Shown one piece after another: positions 34,621-43,160 of a DNA stretch of 64,000 nucleotides. A program made the translations under genes and the position numbers. The notes under the pieces were generated by a model that worked only from the letters and a program-made list of their open reading frames with translations, ran no database searches and had not been told where the DNA came from. Source of the DNA: Gemmatales bacterium. Its GTDB lineage: Bacteria > Planctomycetota > Planctomycetia > Gemmatales > Gemmataceae. The number at the start of each line of letters is the position of its first letter. The first letter of the stretch is position 1. The stretch covers positions 106,827 to 170,826 of the forward strand of contig BPJP01000012.1 in the NCBI GenBank assembly GCA_026004675.1. Reading direction: 5' to 3'.

Positions 34621-34968
34621 TCAGGCGACGCGGATCAAATCGGATACCTGCCCTTCGGTCAAAGGCTGTAGAAAACGTGCACAAAAAAGCCATTGTCCTT
34701 CGCAGCTATCTTGAACGTCGATGATGCGAATCCACAACCGTCGGCCTTTCCGAGAAGTCGCGTTCCAGAGTTCGAGTGCCAATAGCGAACCAACATCCAA
34801 GCGGTCGCTCAACGTGAACTCGATTTCGTCGGTATTGAAATGGCGGATTTGCGCCGGCAGGGTATCGAGATGGTCGACCAGACCACGTGTCGTAATTCGC
34901 AGGATACAGGCCGACGTTCGGTCCGAAGGGGAATGGGCCGCGCCAAAGAAAGATGCCGCTGGTTCCAT
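34621..34968 (-). CDS. PilZ-like domain protein inside the exb/ton operon
   Basis: 115-residue soluble protein with a beta-barrel pattern like PilZ (TDEIEFTLSDRLDVGSLLALEL, RRLWIRIIDVQDSCEGQWLFCARFLQPLT), a layout common in planctomycete PilZ-type proteins. The c-di-GMP motifs RxxxR and D/NxSxxG are not clear, so it may be a non-binding PilZ relative. It lies between exbB (47-base gap) and exbD (28-base gap), all on one strand; co-transcription is nearly certain. A role in controlling the motor is a natural but untested guess. Confidence 0.6.
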   Translation of the reverse strand: MEPAASFFGAAHSPSDRTSACILRITTRGLVDHLDTLPAQIRHFNTDEIEFTLSDRLDVGSLLALELWNATSRKGRRLWIRIIDVQDSCEGQWLFCARFLQPLTEGQVSDLIRVA

Positions 34969-35015
34969 GTTGGCCTCCAGATTGTCGACTCCAGCTGCTG
35001 AAGGAGCATGTCCAT

Positions 35016-35699
35016 TCAGGAGATTTCCGTGGGCTGTTCCCGACCTCGGCGGCGCTTCTTGTTACCAAAGCGAAGCTTCTGATCGCGTTCCGCAAACCAT
35101 TGGTCCAGGTAGGACACAAGCATGGCGAATTGGCCGGCAAGCCGTTCGAGCCGGCTTTCAAAAAGATGATGGACGGCCAAGCAGGGGATTGCGATGACGA
35201 GCCCGAAAACTGTCGTCAAAAGCGCCTGCCAGATTCCTGCGGCAAGATCGGCAGGCTGTACTTGACCGCCCATCTGTTGCACCTGATGAAATGCCGTTAC
35301 CATGCCGGTCACCGTGCCGAGCAAACCGACCATGGGGGAGAGTTTGCCGATCATCGCCAACCAACGTAAGCGAGTTTCCAGCGAGCCGAGTTGGATCGTG
35401 CCTTCCCGCTGAAGGATGTCACGGCGTATTCTCGAGGGCAAGTCGCGGCAGGACAGATAGGCAAGCACCATCTGATTCAATGGCCGGCGGCGGGAACACA
35501 GGTCTTCGACCCCGCCAAGGTCGTTCGCCTGGATGAGCGGCCGGAGTTGTTCGATCAGCCTTTGAAATCGCTGATAAGAAAACAGGAACGCCAACCCACG
35601 GTCGAGGATCAAAGCCAAAGCCAAGACCGATGCGGCCAACAACGCCCACATCACCGGTCCGCCGAGTTCAAGCAACTGCCAGGCTGACTTTTCCCACAT
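35016..35699 (-). CDS. exbB: MotA/TolQ/ExbB proton channel protein
   Basis: 227-residue three-helix inner-membrane protein. Helix 1 is in GGPVMWALLAASVLALALIL; the characteristic later helices are in LSPMVGLLGTVTGMVTAFHQ and GIWQALLTTVFGLVIAIPCL, both typical of the MotA/TolQ/ExbB family. The C-terminus is strongly basic (NKKRRRGRE). It is the first gene of the operon with PilZ-like, exbD and tonB. The presence of tonB rather than tolA/pal nearby favours ExbB over TolQ. Confidence 0.92.
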   Translation of the reverse strand: MWEKSAWQLLELGGPVMWALLAASVLALALILDRGLAFLFSYQRFQRLIEQLRPLIQANDLGGVEDLCSRRRPLNQMVLAYLSCRDLPSRIRRDILQREGTIQLGSLETRLRWLAMIGKLSPMVGLLGTVTGMVTAFHQVQQMGGQVQPADLAAGIWQALLTTVFGLVIAIPCLAVHHLFESRLERLAGQFAMLVSYLDQWFAERDQKLRFGNKKRRRGREQPTEIS

Positions 35700-35901
35700 A
35701 ATCTTGGCCTATACCAAAAATCAAATGCCATGGCAGCCTCCTTGCAAATAGGATGCCGCCATCACGCTATTATCAACTCGTCTAATATAAGCCACTTGCG
35801 CCGAGGAAGCACCCAACTATTGAGCACGGCTTTATCAGCAGTGATTATTTCGTTGCCAGCCGATGCGTCTGTTCTCCAGGTTCAGAACGCCGTCGCGTTT
35901 G

Positions 35902-37137
35902 TCATTTTTGAGCTTTTTCCTCAATTGCGTTGTTCTTGAGAATCGATTCGGCAGCCTTGCCGAGTTCGACCGCCGACACCTTGCCGCCCACAGCCGTGCC
36001 CAGGTCTGCCATCACGTTGCCGACGACGACGATGCGACGACAACGATCGTCAGCATGGACGGCATGGTGTGTTAATCCGGTGAAGCCGTTGCCGGTGATG
36101 GCAATGTCCGAAGCACCTTCGAGGATAATACCAGTCGCTTCATCCTTTTGGCCGCGGCGGAGTTTACCGCCAATGTAACTGTTCGAGAAGCTGTTTCCGG
36201 TGATGGTAATTCGGCCGCTGTTCGGCCCGACAAAGACGCCTCGTTCGGCGACGATCGTGAATGTGTTGGCGGAGACGGCACAACCCCAGGCGTCAAGCAG
36301 GGCGACGCCGCCGCCGAAGTTATGGGCGATCACGTTCGCGCTGATGGTAATACCGTAGCAGTCGCGGTCCAGAATGATGGCCGTCCCCTGGCATTCTTCG
36401 ATCATGTTGCCGGCGATCACCGAGCCATAGGTGTTTTCCACGACAACTCCATGCCGCAGGTGATCGTCGAGGTTGTTGCCGTTCATGCAAAGGTTGAAAC
36501 TGTCGATGCAGCGAACAGCATCCTGGTTTTCCTCGAACTGGTTGGCGTTGACGACAATATCGTGTCCACCGACGATATTCAGCCCGGCGAGGCGATTGTA
36601 GGTCAGGATTGAATCTGAGATGCGAGGGTCTTCGTAGCAATCGATCAGGTTGATGCCGTGGCCACCGTTATGGTCGATCGCTAACCCGCTGATGTAGAGT
36701 TCGTTGACGCCTTCAACGCGCAAACCGTCGCCGCTTTTGGGATTGCCGCTGATCCGAAAGTCGGCGAGCTGCACTCGCCATATTCGTGTTCGTTTCTTTG
36801 TCGGACTGTCTTTGGCTCGGATAATCAACGCCGGCTGGCCCTCCTCGTTTTCATTGATCAAATGCGTGGCTGTGCCCGAGCCTTCGATGCGGACATCTTC
36901 CCTTGCAAGCAGCAACGGCTTTTTCAACTTGAAAATCCCTGGAGGCAATTTCACAAGGCCGCCCGAATCGGGAACGGCATCGAAGGCGGCTTGCAGGTCT
37001 GGAAATCGCGCAGCATCGATGATCTGCGATTTGCCCGCTTCGGCGGGCGGTTGCGCCGGACCTCGGTGAAGAAAATAGCCTCCACCAAGCAACAGCCCCG
37101 CCAACGCAAGACCCAGGAAAACCATATTGTTACGCAT
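35902..37137 (-). CDS. Secreted right-handed parallel beta-helix protein
   Basis: 411 residues from ATG 37137; a signal/anchor helix (VFLGLALAGLLLGGGYFL) is followed by the pectate-lyase-like entry segment AARFPDLQAAFDAVPDSGGLVKLPPGIF and about ten beta-helix rungs (SGLAIDHNGGHGINLIDC, NGNNLDDHLRHGVVVENTYG, ISANVIAHNFGGGVALLDAW). A strong case for a periplasmic or surface polysaccharide-binding protein or lyase; no catalytic set can be named. The Asp/Asn ladders differ from those of the helix protein at 1-977, so the two are not recent copies. Confidence 0.8.
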   Translation of the reverse strand: MRNNMVFLGLALAGLLLGGGYFLHRGPAQPPAEAGKSQIIDAARFPDLQAAFDAVPDSGGLVKLPPGIFKLKKPLLLAREDVRIEGSGTATHLINENEEGQPALIIRAKDSPTKKRTRIWRVQLADFRISGNPKSGDGLRVEGVNELYISGLAIDHNGGHGINLIDCYEDPRISDSILTYNRLAGLNIVGGHDIVVNANQFEENQDAVRCIDSFNLCMNGNNLDDHLRHGVVVENTYGSVIAGNMIEECQGTAIILDRDCYGITISANVIAHNFGGGVALLDAWGCAVSANTFTIVAERGVFVGPNSGRITITGNSFSNSYIGGKLRRGQKDEATGIILEGASDIAITGNGFTGLTHHAVHADDRCRRIVVVGNVMADLGTAVGGKVSAVELGKAAESILKNNAIEEKAQK

Positions 37138-37462
37138 GGTAAGGCTCCCGAACGACATCTCTGGTTCAGATTGACTGGCCGAGCATAACATAGCTGGTCG
37201 TTCGCGAAAAAAGAAAAGCTGATGAACGATTCCGTGGGAAGCGGCAATGCTCGGGTGCCGACAAGCCAGCTTTTCGTTGTCGTTAGACTCCGCTCGGCCG
37301 TCAAATCTGGCAGGAAGCTTCCCGTCAGCGAGTGCCGCATAACCGTCAGCTCGATGCTCTCGACTCGCCTTCCATCAGCGTTGTGTCTGGAGAACCGGTT
37401 TTCCTGTGACGATGATGCTTGCAGGCACGTTGTCGAAAACCGTAGGAAGCGGAAAGAGCGAT
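37138..37462. other. Divergent non-coding region
   Basis: Lies between a minus-strand beta-helix gene and a plus-strand outer-membrane-like gene, so it should hold promoters for both. Small open frames in it are not protein-like. No inverted repeat or sigma-54-type element was found. Confidence 0.4.
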
Positions 37463-38150
37463 ATGAAGCGCAATTTGAGAATCATTGCCTTTTTGTCCGT
37501 CGTTTTGGTTGCACCAACGAACGTCGGAGCTGGCGAACCAGGGCCAAATGGCGAGTTATTCCTGTTTACCGGTTCCACACTCCCCGCCAGTGGCTTGGGG
37601 GATAACTTCTTCACGACTGGGCTTGGCGCCAACGTCGGCAAGCGTTTCTTGCTGAAAGAGAAAGCGACGTGCGACTGCGGCTGGCTTGGCTTCTTTGGAG
37701 AGTTGGGTTTCAACTACAATCACTGGTTGTCGCAACGCAACCAGGCGACAACGCCGTTCGGCAACTTCCTCATCGAAGATGCCAATTCCTACCTGGGCGA
37801 ATTCGGCTTTGGACTGGCCAAGGCGTCGCCTTTGAACGAAAACGGCACCGGCTGGATTGCGGGTGTCAGCGTGGTCTCTCAAGTGGGAGCATTTCTGGCC
37901 AATGTAGACGGTCAGCCATTCAATATCGGCAGGCCAACCACGGTGATGTTTGGCATCCCGCGAGAGAACGGCTTCGCGCTGGGTTATCGTGCCAAAGCGT
38001 GGGCTGGCGTCCGCTTGCCGCGCGGCGGCGAAGTCGGCATCGAGGGGGGGGGTCGGTCATTTTTGGACCGATGCTATCCTGGGAGAGTACCATAGCACCG
38101 GAGCCGCGAATATCGGCCTGTTTTTCGCCAAACCGATCGGCGGCAGGTAG
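37463..38150 (+). CDS. Secreted, probably outer-membrane beta-barrel protein, frameshifted in a G9 run
   Basis: About 229 codons when reconstructed. Start at ATG 37463; signal sequence IAFLSVVLVAPTNVGAG. The body alternates aromatic and small residues in strand-like blocks (FFGELGFNYNHWLSQRNQ, YLGEFGFGLAKASPL, GWIAGVSVVSQVGAFLANVDG), the look of a small outer-membrane barrel, and the true C-terminus, FFAKPIGGR, is reached only after removing one G from the nine-G tract 38044-38052 (EVGIEGG then VGHFWTDAILGEYH). As read, the frame ends early at 38095. Not a recognised family. Confidence 0.5.
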
Positions 38151-38411
38151 CCGACGACAGCGACAGCGCCGGCCATGGATATCCGACCTCCAGTCTCAAG
38201 AATATGCGGACGCCTTCTCATCGCCGAAACGGAGCGACGATGGCGAGAATACCGCTCCATCGAGACGAATCATCGCTGTCGTTCCAGAGCACGACGGCGC
38301 CAAGCCAGTCATCGGGCCTCAGGCAGCAGAGAGGATCGGTCTTGACGCCATCCGCGAAAAATGCCCTCATTTCGACGGTTGGCTATCCAGGTTGGAATCG
38401 TTGGCACCCGC

Positions 38412-39329
38412 ATGAAGGATATCCACCTCATCACCGGAGGGGCCGGCTTTATCGGCTCGCATCTCGCTGATGCCTTGTCGGCATTGGACTGCAACGTTCG
38501 CGTCCTCGATGACCTCAGCACTGGCCGACTTGACAATCTTCACGGCGTGGCCGACCGTATCGAGTTGATCACCGGTTCGGTTGCCGATTCGTCCATCGTC
38601 GAGCGGGCCATGTCCGGTGTGGGTGTCGTCTATCATCTGGCAGCCCGCGCTTCGGTGCAGCTGAGCGTGGAGCAGCCCATGACGACGCATGCCATCAACG
38701 TTGGCGGCTCGCTGCACGTTCTCGATGCGGCGCGGCGCCTGGGCGTTCGACGGGTCGTCGTAGCTGCAAGCAGCAGTGCCTACGGGGCTTCCAATAAAGA
38801 GGTGCAATCCGAAGACGATCCGCTCGAGCCGTTGTCGCCTTATGCCGCCGACAAACTGTCCGTCGAGATGTATGCCAAAGCGTACGCTCGTACCTACGGA
38901 CTGGAAACGGTATGTTTGCGGTTTTTCAACGTTTTCGGGCCCAGGCAGCGAGATGACAGTCCCTATTCCGGCGTGATCGCTTTATTCAGCGCGGCGCTCA
39001 AGGCTGGTCAAAGGCCGACGATCTATGGTGACGGGCTGCAATCTCGCGACTTCGTGTTCGTTGCCGACGCAGTTCAAGCCCTTATCAAGGCGGGATCGGC
39101 TACCCATGTCTCTGGTAGAATTTTCAACATCGGCACGGGAAAGCGAACCACGATTGTTGACTTGCTGGCCGCCCTGAATCACCGCTACCAAACCAACATC
39201 GAGCCTGTTTATGCTCCGGCTCGTGCTGGCGAAGTTCGCCATTCCTGTGCTGATATTCGTCGGGCACGGAAGGAACTCGGCTATGAACCCTCATTCACGC
39301 TGGCAGAAGGTCTGGCTCGACTTCCATGA
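38412..39329 (+). CDS. NAD-dependent sugar epimerase/dehydratase (SDR)
   Basis: 305-residue extended short-chain dehydrogenase acting on nucleotide sugars, probably UDP-glucose/UDP-GlcNAc 4-epimerase or a related enzyme. Start at ATG 38412. Rossmann motif ITGGAGFIGSHL, VVAASSSAYG with the catalytic Ser, PYAADK with the Tyr-x3-Lys pair, NVFGPRQ, and the nucleotide-sugar loop IYGDGLQSRDFVFV. The C-terminus ends a few residues sooner than usual (GLARLP) and its last 49 bases overlap the opposing aminotransferase gene; a miscounted base there is possible. It may supply sugars for the glycan cluster 9 kb upstream. Confidence 0.87.
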   Translation: MKDIHLITGGAGFIGSHLADALSALDCNVRVLDDLSTGRLDNLHGVADRIELITGSVADSSIVERAMSGVGVVYHLAARASVQLSVEQPMTTHAINVGGSLHVLDAARRLGVRRVVVAASSSAYGASNKEVQSEDDPLEPLSPYAADKLSVEMYAKAYARTYGLETVCLRFFNVFGPRQRDDSPYSGVIALFSAALKAGQRPTIYGDGLQSRDFVFVADAVQALIKAGSATHVSGRIFNIGTGKRTTIVDLLAALNHRYQTNIEPVYAPARAGEVRHSCADIRRARKELGYEPSFTLAEGLARLP

Positions 39330-40282
39330 TCCGCAACCCTCGCCGCCGCTTTATGCAAACGCCTGGCCCCCCCTTCGATGATCTGTCTTTCGATGTCCAA
39401 TCCCACATCCTCGCTCCAGGCTTTCATCAATTCGCGATAGATCGGTCCTATCCGACCGCTGCCGATGGGCTGACGATTGATTCGTGTAACGGGCATCAGG
39501 CAGAAAGGAGTGCTTGTCAGAAATGCTTCCTCGGCATCGGCAAGCCAGTCGACTGGCAGAGGCTGTTCGCGGTAGCCGATCCCCAGTTTCGCTGCCAAAC
39601 GTCGCACGGAATCCCGGCTGACACCGGAAAGAATCCTATCGCTCGGCGGCGAATAGACCACGCTCTGGCGCACCAGCAGAATATTGGCTGTGCTCGTTTC
39701 CGTGATGTTGCCCTCCAGATCGAGAAGCAAAGCGATTGCCTGCGGATCGATGTCGTGCGCTTCTTGCTCGGCAAGATAGAAATGAATTCGGCTGCGGTGT
39801 TTGATTTTAGGACTGATGCATTCAGGAGGAATATGCCGAGTCGAAACGGTGACCAGATGTGCTCCCGCCCGCATTTTGTCGGCCCAGCGTTCGAAGGGCA
39901 ACGGAAAGGTATAAATGCAAACGGTAGGCGATTGTTTCGGCGGCCTGTCGACCAACGACGCATAGGTCGCATAGGCACCCGGCGTAACAAACTGGATCAG
40001 GCCCAAATCATCCTGTGGATCGACCAGTCTGGCATTGTGGGCCAGTAATTCGAGGCTGATACGTTTCCATTCCTCGCGTGGCATGCCGGCTTCGATCCGT
40101 GCCGCTTGCATGGATTGGCAAAACCGATCCAGGTGATCGTCCAATCGGTAAGGTCGATGGCCAAAAGTACGGGTAAATTCGGCGACACTAGCTCCGAGGA
40201 CAACGCCAGCGTCGAAGATCGGCAAGGACGCTTCGCTGGCCGGAACCATTCTTCCGTCGAGAAATACCAGTGCTTCTCCCAT
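39281..40282 (-). CDS. Class IV PLP-dependent aminotransferase (PabC/IlvE-like)
   Basis: 333-residue fold-type IV PLP enzyme: SLPIFDAGVVLGASVAEF at the N-terminus, the Schiff-base Lys in SPKIKHRSRIHFY, GNITETSTANILLV and EAFLTSTPFCLMPV. Sequence alone does not separate aminodeoxychorismate lyase from branched-chain or D-amino acid aminotransferase; it differs clearly from the ilvE at 19497. The last ~25 residues (from ARRLHK) look random: with one more base in the seven-C run at 39367-39373 the protein would end IEGG(G)QAFA before the epimerase gene, avoiding the 49-base tail overlap. Confidence 0.75.
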   Translation of the reverse strand: MGEALVFLDGRMVPASEASLPIFDAGVVLGASVAEFTRTFGHRPYRLDDHLDRFCQSMQAARIEAGMPREEWKRISLELLAHNARLVDPQDDLGLIQFVTPGAYATYASLVDRPPKQSPTVCIYTFPLPFERWADKMRAGAHLVTVSTRHIPPECISPKIKHRSRIHFYLAEQEAHDIDPQAIALLLDLEGNITETSTANILLVRQSVVYSPPSDRILSGVSRDSVRRLAAKLGIGYREQPLPVDWLADAEEAFLTSTPFCLMPVTRINRQPIGSGRIGPIYRELMKAWSEDVGLDIERQIIEGGARRLHKAAARVADHGSRARPSASVNEGS

Positions 40283-40319
40283 CGCCTGCTCTAGAAAACC
40301 AACAAGTGGTCCGGTTGTT

Positions 40320-40874
40320 CTATTGGAATTTGCGGGCGGCGCGCTCGACTAGTTCATTCCCCCACGGCTGTCCTGATGAACCAGCAGGCGGCGGCGCGTC
40401 GCCGTCGTAAACCGGCAATCCCTTCGTTTCCGCGGTCGGCGGCAGCAGGATGCCATGGCGATCGACCGCTCGCATCGTCCCGTTCACTTTGACCGCAAGG
40501 ACCGGTCGACGAAAAACGAGGGACGCCCGAATGGAGGGCGTCGCATCTACGATCACTTTCGCCTCTTCCACCCAAGGATGACGGCAAAAAGCCTTTTCGA
40601 GTTTCCGCGCCAGGTCGTCATCGAGAACGTGCAAAATGTCCGGCAATTCGGCGAGATACTGCACTTCGGTCAAGAACTGATGCCTGTTCATCTTGGGCGG
40701 CGGCGTGCATTGTATGTCGAGAAAACGAACCTGGTAACGCTCGCAATCTTGCAGTTGGTCCTTGGTGGCGCGATGCACCCATACCACTCCGCCAAGGAAA
40801 ACGCCGACGCCGACTGCGACCACGAAGACCGCAGCCAGCCAACTTCGCATCCACGAAAAACGAATTCCAACCAT
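40320..40874 (-). CDS. FtsQ/DivIB-like divisome protein, divergent
   Basis: 184-residue single-pass membrane protein. A short basic N-terminus and one helix (AAVFVVAVGVGVFLGGVVWV) lead to a periplasmic region with a POTRA-like order: LARKLEKAFCRHPWVEEAKV, then VFRRPVLAVKVNG and AVDRHGILLPP, the same sequence of motifs that FtsQ shows after its POTRA domain (R-x-P-A and V-D-x-x-G). It begins 11 bases after murB, the neighbour of ftsQ in dcw clusters of other bacteria. Planctomycetes divide without FtsZ, so a kept FtsQ-like protein is notable. Identification rests on motif order and context and is moderate. Confidence 0.6.
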   Translation of the reverse strand: MVGIRFSWMRSWLAAVFVVAVGVGVFLGGVVWVHRATKDQLQDCERYQVRFLDIQCTPPPKMNRHQFLTEVQYLAELPDILHVLDDDLARKLEKAFCRHPWVEEAKVIVDATPSIRASLVFRRPVLAVKVNGTMRAVDRHGILLPPTAETKGLPVYDGDAPPPAGSSGQPWGNELVERAARKFQ

Positions 40875-40885
40875 CGGCCATTCCG

Positions 40886-41755
40886 TTACCAGATGGTGAT
40901 TTCCTGTTCGAGTTCGACGTTGAAACGCTCGCGAACTCGACTGCGCACCAGGTCGATCAGCCTCAAGACATCCCGAGCGGTGGCATTTTCGCGAGTCACG
41001 ATAAAGTTCGCGTCGCGTTCGCTGATTTCAGCGCCGCCGACCTGGGTTTTGGCCAAGCCGGTTTGTTCGATCATCTCCGATGCCACCAGGCCTTTGGGAT
41101 TCTTGAAAATGCGTGCCGCAGCTTGAAACGTCAGCGGTTGACGCGATTTGCGATGAATCCAAGCTTTGCGCATCCGTTTGACGATTGCCGATGGCTCGTC
41201 GGCATCGAGTTCGAATTCCGCGGTCAACAGAACCGGATCATCGAGGCTGCTTGAACTGTGGCCGAACTGAAGTTCGTCCTTTTCACGCACTTGAATCTCC
41301 CCGCGGGCATCAATCACTTCCACGCGTCGAACGAATCGTCCGATCTCTCCGGAGCAATTGCAACGAATGGCACCGCCGACGGTCCCTTGAATGCCGACGA
41401 GCGTTTCCAGCCCGGCCAAAGCATGCGTCGATGCTTCGGAAATGAGCGAAGCAAGGGAGGCTCCGCAACCGGCTCGCACACGTTTCCCGTCCACCTCGAT
41501 CGTGGTAAAGGCTGGCGCCGTCAGTCGGATCACGGCTCCACGCACCCCTTCGTCTGGGATCAACACGTTGGACCCGCCGCCCAGAACGTGCAAGGGAATC
41601 TTTTGCTCGAAACACTGGCGAACGACTTCGGCAAGCTCCTCCCGCGTACGTGGCTGGATGAGCATTTCGGCAGGACCGCCCACCTTCAAATGGACGTATG
41701 GCGCAAGTGGTTCATTCCGCCTGATGATTTCTTCGAACTCTTCCAACGCTGGCAT
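40886..41755 (-). CDS. murB: UDP-N-acetylenolpyruvoylglucosamine reductase
   Basis: 289-residue FAD enzyme giving UDP-MurNAc, an early cytoplasmic step of peptidoglycan synthesis. FAD-binding VLGGGSNVLIPDEGVRGAVI, GIQGTVGGAIRCNCSG, and the C-terminal AARIFKNPKGLVASEMIEQTG with the active-site region. ATG 41755 after ACGGAGG is preferred to the upstream frame. The C-terminal Glu proton donor region (LEQEITIW) is short but present. It supports a peptidoglycan cell wall in this organism and probably shares a transcript with the FtsQ-like gene. Confidence 0.92.
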   Translation of the reverse strand: MPALEEFEEIIRRNEPLAPYVHLKVGGPAEMLIQPRTREELAEVVRQCFEQKIPLHVLGGGSNVLIPDEGVRGAVIRLTAPAFTTIEVDGKRVRAGCGASLASLISEASTHALAGLETLVGIQGTVGGAIRCNCSGEIGRFVRRVEVIDARGEIQVREKDELQFGHSSSSLDDPVLLTAEFELDADEPSAIVKRMRKAWIHRKSRQPLTFQAAARIFKNPKGLVASEMIEQTGLAKTQVGGAEISERDANFIVTRENATARDVLRLIDLVRSRVRERFNVELEQEITIW

Positions 41756-41772
41756 CGCTTTCCTCCGTAAGA

Positions 41773-41835
41773 ATGTCGCCTCATCATAGAGTTGGCGACA
41801 TGCTGGAGTCAACGTGAACGGTCGGCTACGTTGAC
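41773..41835 (-). promoter_or_regulatory. Tandem hairpins in the murB leader
   Basis: Two exact 8-bp inverted repeats in a row: ATGTCGCC (41773-41780) with GGCGACAT (41794-41801), and GTCAACGT (41808-41815) with ACGTTGAC (41828-41835). They lie 18-80 bases upstream of the murB start, between it and the end of the MCE gene. They could end the MCE transcript, stabilise RNA, or control murB; no U-tract follows either. Confidence 0.4.
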
Positions 41836-41906
41836 CACATCGACCTGCTTTTTATTTTGGAAGATGCGGAGGAAAGCAATAGTGCGACTCGCCGATTTCA
41901 ATTCGG

Positions 41907-42965
41907 CTATCGATGCTGCGGCACGAATACCACCACTTCAACACGTCGAGCAGGCAATGGTTCGCTTTCTTGAACGGGTGTCGGCTGGTTGCCCATTCCC
42001 AACGCCACCACACGCCTCGGCCAGGAAAACCACCCCATCTTGTGGACTTCATGTTTGCTTTTGAGGTATTCCGCCACGGTCTCGCTTTGCTTTTGGGTCA
42101 AGTTGCGCGAGAAATCCGCATCACTATGAGGATCGGCGAAGGAGGCGATGACCACTTCCGAACCTTTGTGCTTCAGACCGTTGATCTTTGGAGCGATGGC
42201 GTCGAGCCTGGCTCGCCCGCCAGCTGTCAGGACGGCGTGCCCACGCTCGAACAAGTCTTCCTCCCGGAACCACCACCGATTTCGGGAGCAGTCGGGTCGA
42301 ATCAACTCTTCGTAAACATCGCGAACATAACTGCGTACCAGAGGCATCCGCTTGATGGCATCGGAATTCTGTTTCAACGACTGAATCGTTCTCTGGCCGT
42401 CACGGAAAAAGCGGACCAGTTCGTCATATGCTTGTGGATCCCGCAGCAATTTGCCGATCGTTCCTTTGCCGTCGCGGATTTCGCGGAGCGTGCGATTCGC
42501 TTCGGCAACCGTGGAATGCACGCCGAGCAAAACGTCCGTGACGTCATTCGATTTCCGCGAAGCGATGAGCTGGCCGTCGGCTACCACTTCGGCGTCGCTG
42601 GTTCCCGGATCGATCTCGATCACTTTGCCTCCGACCATACCCTCGGCCACGATTCGGGCGCTGGCATCGCTGCGTACCAGCGGGCGAAGTTTTTCATCGA
42701 TCTTCAACGTCAAGACGACCTGCTCGCCGGGCCTGGAAGGCAATGCAATCGCCGTCACCTCACCCGCGTACCGCCCAAGGACGCGCACTCGGGTTCCGAC
42801 TTCGACGCCGTGAATCGTATCGAATCCAACCAGCAAGTGAAATGAACGACCCCACAGCCATTGCTGGTTGCCGACCGCGAACAACCCGACCGCCAACAAC
42901 CCAAGGCCCAAAACGACCGCGATACCCAAAAGCAATGCCTGCAAGCGTGTAAGAGACCGAGTCAC
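41907..42965 (-). CDS. MCE (MlaD-like) protein fused to an OmpA-like domain
   Basis: 352 residues. N-terminal membrane helix (LLGIAVVLGLGLLAVGLFAV), then an MCE domain (about 38-130: FHLLVGFDTIHGVEVGTRVR, ARIVAEGMVGGKVIEID), a helical linker (TVAEANRTLREIRDGKGTIG, SLKQNSDAIKRMP), and a C-terminal OmpA/MotB-like peptidoglycan-associated region (FERGHAVLTAGGRARLDAIA, DADFSRNLTQKQSETVAEYL). MCE proteins carry lipids between membranes; the OmpA-like part would tie it to the cell wall. No mlaE/mlaF permease or ATPase genes are adjacent, unusual for MlaD. It shares a strand with murB after a 151-base gap. Confidence 0.78.
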   Translation of the reverse strand: MTRSLTRLQALLLGIAVVLGLGLLAVGLFAVGNQQWLWGRSFHLLVGFDTIHGVEVGTRVRVLGRYAGEVTAIALPSRPGEQVVLTLKIDEKLRPLVRSDASARIVAEGMVGGKVIEIDPGTSDAEVVADGQLIASRKSNDVTDVLLGVHSTVAEANRTLREIRDGKGTIGKLLRDPQAYDELVRFFRDGQRTIQSLKQNSDAIKRMPLVRSYVRDVYEELIRPDCSRNRWWFREEDLFERGHAVLTAGGRARLDAIAPKINGLKHKGSEVVIASFADPHSDADFSRNLTQKQSETVAEYLKSKHEVHKMGWFSWPRRVVALGMGNQPTPVQESEPLPARRVEVVVFVPQHR

Positions 42966-43160
42966 GGCAACCTCACTGTTTCAGGCAACCATTTTCCGCT
43001 GCGCAATTATAACCAACAGGTGCACAGCGTACGACACCGATGCAATCGACACCGACCCACTGGTTATTCGTCTGTCCGGCAGGGATATTTGCACAAAAAG
43101 CGCCGAGGCCATACGGGACTTGGCGCCTTCTGCTTTCCAAACGCCCTGAAATTCTTGCGA

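Noticed and set aside
35731..35746. TGGCAGCCTCCTTGCA, a sigma-54-like element on the plus strand
   Set aside because: Spacing fits, but nothing is transcribed in that direction; the flanking genes are on the minus strand.
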